From Isoetes taiwanensis (taxonomy: Eukaryota > Streptophyta > Lycopodiopsida > Isoetales > Isoetaceae), in the NCBI GenBank assembly GCA_021234155.1, contig JAJEKV010000056.1, positions 2,465,330 to 2,529,329 on the forward strand: a DNA stretch of 64,000 bases, given 5' to 3'. A program made the position numbers and the translations under genes. How positions within the stretch are numbered: position 1 is the stretch's first letter; every line of letters begins with the position of its first letter. The notes under the pieces are model-generated. The model saw only the letters and a list, made by a program, of their open reading frames with translations. It made no database searches and was not told where the DNA came from. Below, one piece after another: positions 22,701-31,039 of this stretch.

Positions 22701-23250
22701 CCCGTGGTTTCAACACGTAATCCAGCTCATTACACAAGAACTGGAATGGCCGTGACTCCGTGCCGGACATGGATGACATCAACCTGGGCCACACGACGTA
22801 TGACCCGACGGCTTCCTCCAATGTCTCCGCTCCAGGGGTGGGGAACGGCAGGCTGGCTGTTGGATCCAGAGCTGCGTCCACTGCTACCACAATACAGTCA
22901 TCTGGAACTGGAATATTGTGGCAGACAGTGGCGTCACGGAAAACTCCTTCCCCAACAACCTTACCAGCGCTCAGCAAGGTGACCCGACTAGGAAGCACGG
23001 TCGGGTTTTCGAAATATTTGTCCACACTATTATTAATAGTGTGGACGACATTTCCAAGGGTTTGCCCGAAGTCTTCTGTAAGGACAACCTCCTCTACGTC
23101 CATCTGCTGGCTTGTGATGGGAATAACTGCCTCGCCCTCTGTGATTGGAATAGAAGTCTCGGCGCTGCTAGTAATGACCTCATCAACATTCTGGCGCTGG
23201 TCAAGCGCCTCATTTTGTGGGATTTCAGAGCTAGCGCCTTCCATGGACAT
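22636..23250 (-). CDS. DUF8039-like domain ORF, 5' part of the histone-fold gene
   Basis: 204 residues from ATG 23,250. The first ~65 residues are acidic and low-complexity. Then come NPTVLPSRVTLLSAGKVVGEG, IPVPDDCIVVAVD and LPFPTPGAETLEEAVGSYVVWP. This layout resembles the DUF8039 domain seen in plant transposon-associated proteins, where a '(G/A)S(F/Y)VxWP' end is typical; the match is from memory. The frame ends 46 bp inside the histone-like frame. A seven-C run (G7 on the coding strand, 22,697-22,703) sits where a one-base slip would join the two. Either decay or frameshifting could explain the break. Hairpin array 4 lies directly upstream, in the promoter position. Confidence 0.55.
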   Translation of the reverse strand: MSMEGASSEIPQNEALDQRQNVDEVITSSAETSIPITEGEAVIPITSQQMDVEEVVLTEDFGQTLGNVVHTINNSVDKYFENPTVLPSRVTLLSAGKVVGEGVFRDATVCHNIPVPDDCIVVAVDAALDPTASLPFPTPGAETLEEAVGSYVVWPRLMSSMSGTESRPFQFLCNELDYVLKPRGGLHTARCFGRLTRAMVPSGS

Positions 23251-23329
23251 GAGCGGATTTTAGCAAGGACAAGAAATTCAATTAAGCAATATTGTCTGTC
23301 CCGATCCCATAAACCCCTAGACTGAAAAA

Positions 23330-23625
23330 TGTTCTGGTAGCCACGGTGCGAAATCTGCCGACATCCTGTTTTCGCACCGTAGCCACGGTGCGAAATAGGG
23401 CAGTCCAAAAACTGCAGACAGCCTGTTTTCGCACCGTAGCCACGGTGCGAAATCGGGCAGTCCAAAAACTGCCGACATCCTGTTTTCGCACCGTAGCCAC
23501 GGTGCGAAATAGGGTAGTCCAAAAATTGCCGACCGCCTGTTTTCGCACCGTAGCCACAAAGTCTTGAAATCGCCCGATCAAAAACTGGCGACATCCCTGT
23601 TTTCGCGACTCAGAGCCACCATTAA
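23330..23625. repeat. Hairpin array 4 (five units, most regular)
   Basis: About 58-bp units: palindrome arms TTCGCACCGT and ACGGTGCGAA around a 4-base centre (AGCC), with spacers of the form AGGGCAGTCCAAAAACTGCC. Three central palindromes are intact; the outer ones are partial. The spacer itself holds a small inverted repeat (GGCAGT...ACTGCC). It lies between the start of the DUF8039/histone gene and the end of the next minus-strand gene. Confidence 0.9.
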
Positions 23626-23860
23626 AGAATACCTAACATATACATCTAACAAGGATTTATTGCTCACATTGAAAACAATTTCGTCATATGAAAACAATTG
23701 ATACATTATAGAAAAGACAATTTATAGAAAAGACATTATATTAATACATAAGTTCTTGGCATCAGGGCCTGTAGTACCCGAATCAAAATCTTCTAAGTCC
23801 TCTTCTTTTACTCCAGCCCCAATTGCATCTAACAGATACAATATGTCGTGGTCCTTCACA

Positions 23861-24403
23861 TTACCTGGACAAGCGCAGTGTTTCCTTGTCCGCTCCACCC
23901 AAGCCTAGAGCTGCTTTATTTGCAAGGACAGAGTACATTTTGAAGCCCCCGAAGACATACATTGCGATAGCCCTATCTACTGCTACCACTCGATCATAGT
24001 TTGAGGCTAGGGACACGTGGTTGCCAGCTAATGACAGAGCCTTAAGCTTGAGGACCTCCTGTACTCCAGATGGACTATATTTATTGTGAAACACAATAAT
24101 TTCCCCCTTGTGAAGGTAGCCCATATAATGTGCAATACTGGCGTCCCTACCTAGGGTGACTCTCTGATGCCTTGCACAGAAGTCATCAATAAATAACTCA
24201 TGCATAAAAGAAACATCAGATTCAAGAAGAAATAGAAAATGAAACCAGATAAATACATCTCTTTTGTCCCGTTCGACAACAGCTGGGTTTGTTATTTTGA
24301 AAGAGGACTTCGACAGCTCACGTTCTATGAATTCAGAAGCAGTGTTTGAAGAGCTAGCAGCTTCAAATTTGACATCTTTCACTGCTTCATACCCTGCTTC
24401 AGC
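23861..24403 (-). pseudogene. 3' part of element gene split by an L1
   Basis: A minus-strand frame reading AEAGYEAVKDVKFEAASSSN at its start, then RHQRVTLGRDASIAHYMGYL and VALSLAGNHVSLASNYDRVVAV-like segments, to a stop at 23,861. It begins exactly where the poly(A) end of the L1 insertion stops, and the 25.75-26.62 kb frame on the far side would lead into it. No family recognised. A phenylalanine/leucine-rich patch in the middle may be a retained intron. Confidence 0.45.
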
Positions 24404-25745
24404 TTTTTTTTTAATTGAAGGCTATATATATTATTTAAGTATATTTAAAGTGTACAAAAAACTTTTTTCAAGGGAAGTTTAACCCTTAAAAAGCATCAGC
24501 TTATACGGGATGACAGATTAAGATAGATATGGTAGCAGTAAAAGCAAGAAATAAAGTTCATAATGTTTTTGAGTCTTGACTCAATGGATAGATAGGAGAT
24601 TATGATTTGTGCATTTTCTGGCCTTCCCCCTGAAGATGGAATGAAAGACACAGTAAATACACATGCATGAGCCTGCCATAGCCATGTTGTATCTGCCTTT
24701 AGCATCTTTGGCAATGCAGATAAGTTCTCTTCTGATGTCATAGTTCTGGTCACAACAGCAGCCACAGGTACAAATTGCATCCAAGTGTGTCGATGTAATA
24801 GCCGGTCCAAAAAACTTGATCCATTCATTGTTGATTTCTGCTTTGATATTCTTCCATTCAAGTCTCCTAGTCAGGATGAATAAGGTATCTCAGAATAAAA
24901 AACATCATCCATTAATATTCATAATCCAAATTGATGTCATACAATACCTGTTTTATGATCCCTTCTGGTGGGATGATTTCACAATTAAAGATAAAGCTGT
25001 TTCTTCCTTTCCAGATTCTCCATAGGAGAATGTAAATTCTCCAATCAGAAGGATTGATAGGCATAAAGAAGTCTTTGTGGCTAAGGGCAACCAAGTTTTG
25101 GCCTAAGATATTGGATGCAAGTTCCAAAATCCATTCCGACCATAGGCAGGTTCTAAATAGGTGTTCTTCATCTTCTTTGTTAGCCAAGCATCTGTCACAT
25201 AAATCCGAGTTAGTCATAGCTAAACGAAATCTCTTACAGTTGGTAGCAAGGCCCCTATGCCAAAGTTGCCACATGAAGGCCTTGATCTTTGGGTTGATGG
25301 GGCTATTCCACATAAAAACCAAGTTCTTCCTTGCTGTTTCCTGGGAGACATCCCATTTTGAGTGGATTGTGATCTCTTGGTTACTCATTAAGAATTTGTA
25401 AGCCAGTTTGACTGTGTAGCCACTTTTACCATTGTGCTTCCATGAATCTGGAGAGTGAGACCATCTGCCCTGCAATATGATATTAGTAATGGCTTCATAG
25501 AGCAATTTGGTTTGATCATCCTCTTCTGCAAGAACAGAAGCCTGAAAGGGGATAATATCATTATCATCAAATAGGTGGCTGATGAGAGATATCCCCTTTT
25601 GTTTCCAGAGCTTAGCTTGCTCAGGGAAGTGACAGGCCAGGCATAGGTTGGGATTATCAAGGATCAAGGCTGGGTTCCAGAAAATTGATTGATTCATCGA
25701 GAGGCCATTTTCCCAGCTATACATATGTTTGACTTCTTCCCAAGC
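24404..25745 (-). mobile_element. 5'-truncated plant L1 LINE inside the TIR element
   Basis: The minus-strand 3' end is a poly(A) (nine Ts at 24,404-24,412 on plus). The coding part has SPDSWKHNGKSGYTVKLAYKFL, INPKIKAFMWQLWHRGLATN and a zinc motif CDRCLANKEDEEHLFRTC, the zf-RVT region of angiosperm-type L1s, followed by RNase H-like remnants. It is unlike the other LINEs here, which lack poly(A). The target-site duplication is not clean: ATACC...CAGC occurs on both sides. Confidence 0.8.
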
Positions 25746-26620
25746 ATAGATCCATTTTTTGATAATACCTGGAGTTGCAGCCGGGATGGAGAAAGGGAAG
25801 TAGATAGAATTTCAAATGCATCCTCTGGAGGTATTGATGATCCATCATAAGTCACAGCCTCCATCATTTGTCTGGGGACATCAGTCTCAAAGTCTATAAG
25901 TCCTCGCAGGCCTACAACATGGGCATATATCTGGCCCAATATCTCGTCTTCTCTCAACCCTGTCACTTCAGATATGTCCGGCAGCAACAAGTATGGTTTC
26001 CCATCTACATGGATGGGATATGCTTCTGATAGCCCCCAAGTAGATAACTTTTTCTCGGAGACCTCCTCTTCCACAACCTCGATCTCCTCATTTTCCAGTA
26101 CGAGCTTCTCTTCCTCGGGATCTATCGGCTCCTCTATCGGGTGAGGCGGGCGCTCGTTTCAAATACATTGCACTTGAAGAAGAACTGCATCTTTGTTTGG
26201 CTTAGTGTAAATCATGTATGTGTTGAACATGATATCTAGGCCGAAAAAACTTTTCTTCCCTCTTGCCCCGCGACAGTTCTGCGGTAGTTTCTTCAAGAAC
26301 CTTCTAATTCGGTCATGATCGGGTTTTAAACATCTTAAGAAAAGCTTGGATGCTTAGTGAAGGCAAACCGATCCACGGACATGGTTTCACGTCGGGACCA
26401 GCTCCAGCCATGAAGCTATGAAGGATGCCGCCATATGCATCGAAGAAACCTGTTACACTCGCCCATAATGTCTACGCCGGGCAAAATTATTATACACAAG
26501 TGGTTGCATCCACCGGCTCCTCTAGCTCCTCCTCGAACTCTTCGGGATGCTTCGACGAAAAATCCCGTTCTTTCTCCACTATTTTGTCATACCATGCGCC
26601 TAAACAGCTCCCATGCCTTA
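25746..26620 (-). pseudogene. 5' part of element gene split by an L1
   Basis: Minus-strand pieces: WYDKIVEKERDFSSKHPEEF (about 26.5-26.6 kb), GFFDAYGGILHSFMAGAGPD and PCPWIGLPSLSIQAFLRMFK (26.33-26.45), an acidic stretch rich in EE (26.08-26.14), and then an open run with YPIHVDGKPYLLLPDISEVTG down to the L1 junction near 25,745. Stops and frameshifts interrupt the first half. No family recognised. The gene continues beyond the L1 at 24,403. Confidence 0.45.
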
Positions 26621-26699
26621 TCTCGACCCGCTATTTGCCATTCTCGTGGAGCAAATAACATTTATGACACTTAGAATGTGAGCGCCTTTGTAGCGGCTT

Positions 26700-27090
26700 G
26701 ATTTGCAATAGAGACTAAGAACGTGGCAACGATGCGAAAATAACACTTCCTTAATTTATGCTATGCACAAATTCGCACCGTGGCTACGGTGCGAAAACAA
26801 GACTTCGATAAGTTATTCTATTCACAATTTCGCACCGTGGCTACTGCGCGCGAAAATACCCATTCCATTTTTATTTCGTGCACATTTTTTCGCACCGCGG
26901 GCTACGGTGCGAAAACAACACTTCAATATCTTATTGTATGTATACTTCGCACCGTGGCTACGGTGCGAATATACCCCTTTCGTTTTTTATGCTATGCACA
27001 TTTTGGCACCGTGGCTACGGTGCGAAAATGGCCCTTCCATATTTTATGAGAGCCACAATTTTGCACCGTAAGTACGGTGTGAAAATACAT
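26700..27090. repeat. Hairpin array 5 (six to seven units)
   Basis: Palindromes with arms TTCGCACCGT and ACGGTGCGAA around a 4-base centre (GGCT) recur every ~57-59 bp at roughly 26,780, 26,832, 26,890, 26,946, 27,004 and 27,060. The spacers are 32-34 bp and only loosely alike (CTTC..TATTTTATGCTATGCACA). The palindrome is much better kept than the spacers. It lies between the two minus-strand genes at 26.6 and 27.3 kb. Confidence 0.9.
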
Positions 27091-27327
27091 CCACAATCAG
27101 AGTTGTACATAACATGGCTACTTTAAGTCTTATATCCCAATGAAAGCAAATGTTTGCAATTAATATACAATAGATCTCCAGTTAACAATCACTTATATTT
27201 ATATTAGATAGATTCATATACAGATATGACTTTGGGTGGCATGCATGACCCCAATTTATAGCATTCTTCTCTGCGCTTTCCCACCTTCTGGCCATCTATC
27301 ATGAAATGGAAGAAGTTTAAGTCTGTC

Positions 27328-28202
27328 TCAAACTCCAATTGCCGCCGAACATCGAATAGAGACCACTCGCTCTCTCCGGCCTCGTGACTTTTTGAACAGC
27401 TGATTATCCTTATGAATGTTCAAGTCTATGACAACGGAATGAGTGCCATCATTGTCATCTTGTTCGACAGAATCCGTGACGTACTTTCTTCCTTCACGGA
27501 CATTTCGCCATCTCCTATACTTAAAAGTGACATACAGAGTTTGCTTCCGAATGCAATATCTGAACCGAACCGTGTCTCGACTTATCCTGCATTCAGTACA
27601 TTCAGCTCCATCGTGAAGTCGAGCACTCCAACCTTCAAGAAATACACTATCTAAAAAACTATCCGCCGACTGTTGAACTGTAAACATCTTCAAGGTCTTC
27701 TTTACATTGTCGGCGCTCTTGAATATGGCAATGAACAGATCAATTCCTAAATTTATCTTCACATGCCCGCAGACTCCTCCCTTCTCCTTCAATGCCGTGA
27801 ACATTTCCTGCGACAACTTACTCCGTGCTAATAAGATAGAAGTGGCATCCAGAGGCCTGCAGTATAAATCGGACAGGCTGGGCAATGGAAGCTCAGTTAG
27901 CTTGGATCTTCGTGGAGAGTATTCATACCTCCAGAACCATATACCCCTTTCTCTGAGCTGTACTGGTGTGCTACCTTCGAACAACAAGCAGCCCATATCT
28001 TGGTGAAAGCAATGGAAAACACTGCTTATCGAGTGTGAAGAGACAATGTTCTCCACATCAGATATACACAAACCTGAGAGAATAGGAATGAACTGGATAA
28101 GTAACTAAACTAATTTGAATATGAATTGCATAGAATTATATACTCACAATTTGCTTCTAACCGTGGGAAAGTTCGCCGCTTGCTTATTTTTTCTTTTGCC
28201 AT
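27328..28202 (-). CDS. Unrecognised two-exon gene near the right end of the TIR element
   Basis: My model is exon 1 at 28,148-28,202 (ATG GCA AAA GAA...), intron 28,074-28,147 and exon 2 at 27,328-28,073. The intron donor is GTGAGT, the acceptor is a pyrimidine-rich CTCTCAG, and it is 74 bp long. The splice joins in frame and gives 266 residues with no internal stop. The protein begins MAKEKISKRRTFPRLEAN. It contains a C-x2-C pair (ECTEC), a run rich in aromatic and basic residues (FKYRRWRNVREGRKY) and a basic tail. No domain recognised. It is the only gene inside the element that looks undamaged, and it lies 600 bp from the right TIR. Confidence 0.55.
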
Positions 28203-28796
28203 ATCTGTTGGAGTGTATACATGCCTTACTTGTACAAATATCTCTTTGCCTGATCGAAATCCGACCACCAAAGCTTCCAATGTGCAGAAACATCATTTCT
28301 CCTGCATCTTTTGACTCGCCATTCACCTCGCATTGCAGGTTGGAGTGTAACAAAGCTCCCGGTCGACACCACGAAGCTTTCAAACTCATTTCCGACTGTG
28401 ATAGAGCTTATAGCCATCTAGTCACAGAATTCAAATCAGAATGTGGAGCGGAATCGAAATACTAGGAAAGGCTACGCGATTTTACCTTGATCGAAGTTTT
28501 TCTGTGGTCGAAACTCCCTTTAGCGCAGGTCGAAGCAGTTCCCGAGTGAACCGAAGCCGGGCAATCGATCTTCGCGCAAACTCTGTTGTGGAAAACACCT
28601 GAGCGGGAATTGAGGGCGGGAGCTAACGGTTATAATTGCCACGTGTGTAATCTGACACCCGAAGCTAGAGGCACGGATATTACCGAAGCTACGTGCAGTC
28701 GACACCTGGGAAGGCGAAACCAAGGCTCGGTAAAAAAGTTCTGTACAAGCTCGGCTCCCCATTGGCTGCGAGCTTTTTGACGTGGCATCGAGTAAG

Positions 28797-28829
28797 GGCC
28801 CTTATTTGATCTAAAAAAAACTCTAATGT
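28797..28829 (-). repeat. Right terminal inverted repeat
   Basis: Reverse complement begins ACATTAGAGTTTTTTTT and continues to AAATAAGGGCC, pairing with 14,850-14,882. Confidence 0.8.
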
Positions 28830-28849
28830 AAGCGATCATGAGATGAGCC

Positions 28850-29250
28850 GAATATCCATGGAAACCCTTCCGATTTTCGACGGAAATGCTTCCAAATTTC
28901 CAATTTTTGAAATCAGAAAGGGTTTCCGCAGAAATTCGGAAGGGTTTCCACGAAAACTCGGAAGGGTTTCCGTATTGGAAAATCGGAAGGGTTTTGGAAA
29001 AACAGGAAGGATTTCCACGAATTTTATTTTTTTTTGGAATATTTACGGACGTGAGCCTTTATGGCTCACGCTTTTCGACACAGATGCCCGACATTAAGGC
29101 GACACGTCCATCAAGTACACGTCACTTCAAAATTCAAATTTTGAATGGAAACCCTTCCTGATTTCCTTGGATGATGGAAATTAGGAAGGGTTTCCACAGG
29201 AGGAGGAAAATAGGAAGGGTTTCTTGAAAATAGGTAGGGTTTCCACATGC
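28850..29250. repeat. GGAAGGGTTTCC-rich repeat element, copy 1
   Basis: At least nine copies of GGAAGGGTTTCC or its reverse complement GGAAACCCTTCC surround a core with CTTTATGG, GCTTTTC, ATGCCCGACATTAA and CACGTC. A second copy of the same layout is at 38,150-38,410. Together they look like a non-autonomous element family with clustered terminal motifs. It begins about 25 bp outside the right TIR of the large element. Confidence 0.7.
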
Positions 29251-29339
29251 AGTTAGAAATTTCATGGTGTAAGATTAACTAAGGAATTGAGACCCCAAAG
29301 GGCCCAATGGAGAAACTGCATAAAACCGCCTCCAAGCTT

Positions 29340-29450
29340 GTGAAAAAGTAGCGTGTGACTCTTCAAATGTGGTTCGAATTCAACAACACAATTTGATATA
29401 TGGCAAACAAACTAGGCTCAGAGTTGAGATATTGTGTGGAAATGCATAAC
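29340..29450. repeat. Dispersed repeat, copy 1 (see 56,472-56,580)
   Basis: About 110 bp beginning GTGAAAAAGTAGCGTG is repeated at about 56,475 with roughly 90% identity and in the same orientation (AACACAATTTGATA, GGCAAACAAACTAGGCTCA and TTGAGATAT are shared). The family is not known. Confidence 0.8.
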
Positions 29451-29814
29451 ATTTTGGCTTCAAAGTCCCATCTATTCTCATCCACAGTTCCAAATATTCT
29501 AACGCCTACAAAAAAATAGAATATATGGTTGCGAGATAGCATTAACCAGCACTCCAATGATTGATATAAAAAAGGGAAATTTACCAAAATAACCTTAATT
29601 GTTGACGTAATTCCCAAAAAGCCCTTTGCATTTTTGAAATTCCCAAAATGCCCTTAATTCTTAAGTGTTTTCCTAAATAGCCCTTTGTATTTTAAAAGTC
29701 ACCAAAAAGCACGTATTTACAATAGAGGATCATTTTCTAAGAGGAAGTGTTTCTTACAGATGACAATAATTTGAAAAATAAATTTCAAAAATCATTATGG
29801 CAAAAATATGCAAT
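29451..29814. other. AT-rich interval with CCCTTTG repeats
   Basis: No gene. Between about 29,575 and 29,700 the phrases CCCAAAA and CCCTTTG(C/T)ATTTT recur in three diverged units, a possible small foldback or tandem element. Confidence 0.4.
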
Positions 29815-29890
29815 AGAAATGTCAAATAGAATTTCTGCAATTTGAATGATTTAATTAAGGGCAATTGCAGAAATTCTATTTGACATTTCT
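29815..29890. repeat. Perfect 28-bp inverted repeat, 20-nt loop
   Basis: Arm 29,815-29,842 starts AGAAATGTCAAATAGAATTT; its exact reverse complement is at 29,863-29,890. A transcript would fold into a perfect 28-bp stem. It may be a young foldback element or a small-RNA precursor. Confidence 0.9.
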
Positions 29891-30029
29891 ATGTGGCGAC
29901 CCTAAGGGTTGATCAAGGAACAAATTTAATGGCCTTCACGCCCTTTTTGGGAATGTTTGCCTCGTAAAACTGAGTAGATTTTTTATTCTTAATTATTATT
30001 TGTAAACAAAGGGCAAAGGATGGGAAGGG

Positions 30030-30092
30030 CAAACATAGAGAAGATTAGCATGGTCCTTGTGCAGGAATAACAAGCATAAATTAGGATCGGCA
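30030..30092 (+). ncRNA. U6 snRNA pseudogene
   Basis: ACATAGAGAAGATTAGCATGG followed by CC.TG.GCA.GAATAACAAGCATAAAT lines up with the highly conserved ACAGAGA-AGAUUAGCAUGG...CGCAAGGAUGACACGCAUAAAUCG core of U6. Several substitutions fall in invariant positions (ACAGAGA reads ATAGAGA; CGCAAGGATGACACGC is altered). The 5' stem-loop and the plant upstream sequence element are not recognisable, so this is a relic and not an active gene. Confidence 0.7.
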
Positions 30093-30122
30093 AGTAAAGT
30101 ATGTATATCTCATATGAAACAC

Positions 30123-30442
30123 CATATATGGGTTTATCCATCATTTTTGGATTGCCCCCTGCTAAGAGGCAATTCGTTAGGAAGAGAGTGGGCGTTAGCA
30201 TCTTGAGGCATTCTTTATATTTTCTCTCCCCTCTATCACATTCCTTCTCTGTTCTATATTCTCCCTCTATCTCTCTGATCTCTATATATGGATTTGTCCA
30301 TCATTTTTGGATTGCCCCCCTGCTACGAGGCAATTAATGAGGGGGAGAGTGGGTTTTGGCATCTTGGGGCATTCTCTCTATTTTCTCTTTCTTCTCTTTC
30401 TTCTCTATCTTCTCCCTCTATCTATCTAATCTCTATATAATC
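30123..30442. repeat. 160-bp tandem duplication in TC-rich DNA
   Basis: CCATCATTTTTGGATTGCCC recurs with a 160-bp offset (30,138 and 30,298). Flanking pieces GAGGCAATT and GCATCTTG.GGCATTCT repeat with it. The remainder is TCTC-rich. Confidence 0.85.
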
Positions 30443-31030
30443 TACTCCATATATTCTCTCTCTTCTCATTCTATTCTCTGTATTCGCTAGTCAACATGCA
30501 TGCTTTTATTTATGCTCTTGTTTATGTTGTTGATTCATTTTAAATTATGGTTCAAGCTCACTTTTTATTGATTTTGCAGATGACATTCACTAGAAAACTA
30601 TCTTCTATCAAGCTTGAAAGAGAATGAGCGAATGATTTAATAATTCTTTTATAAAAAAACTATGGAATAAATGTATAGACAAATCATAAAGTGTTAGCGT
30701 ATGTTGGGCAATGTTGGACATATATGAGAGAATTGTTAATTACTTCATAATGTCGAACGCAATGTAGTATAGGTTGGGATAATGGTTGGGCATATGTATG
30801 TTGTAAACAATGGGCAAGTATTGATCACGTATTTGGATAGTTGGGCATATATTGAACATATGTTCGGGAAAATGTTGAAAATATGTTGGAGACAAATGTA
30901 GCACAAAATAGATGCAAGCGTGGAACATATTAAAGACATAGGGTATGCAACCTTGGAACATATATTAGACATATATTTATAGCAAAAATATTAGCAAATG
31001 TTACTGGTTAATGTGCGAATAGTGGGTCTC
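30443..31030. other. No recognised gene
   Basis: AT-rich. From about 30,700 to 30,980 there is a loose repetition of TTGGGCATAT- and TGTTGGA-like phrases, too diverged to define a unit. Confidence 0.35.
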
Positions 31031-31039
31031 AGATGCTTT

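Larger units (their letters stand above)
14850..28829. mobile_element. ~14-kb DNA element with 33-bp terminal inverted repeats
   Basis: The two ends are inverted copies (31 of 33 bases match), starting ACATTAGAGTTTTTTT at 14,850 and at 28,829 on the other strand. After the TIRs both ends share GCCACGT within 65 bp. Inside are a decayed transposase-like gene, two pairs of paralogous small ORFs, a DUF8039-like plus histone-H3-like gene, an L1-interrupted gene, an intact-looking two-exon gene and five hairpin arrays. No target-site duplication is evident (flanks GTCTTG and AAGCGA), so the outermost base is uncertain. Removing the internal L1 leaves about 12.6 kb. The superfamily is unknown; the termini are not CACTA. 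Confidence 0.7.

Noticed and set aside
22760-23263. Plus-strand frames antisense to the DUF8039/histone gene
   Set aside because: They are shadows; the minus-strand frames carry the recognisable domains and ATG.
24404-25745. Grouping the L1 at 25 kb with the other LINEs
   Set aside because: It ends in poly(A), has a zf-RVT zinc region of different spacing, and lacks the AGGCC stem and microsatellite tail.
26700-27090. CRISPR-like array of palindromic repeats with 32-34-bp spacers
   Set aside because: This is eukaryotic DNA, spacers resemble one another, repeats vary, there is no leader or cas gene, and four sister arrays lie in the same element. It is a hairpin satellite.
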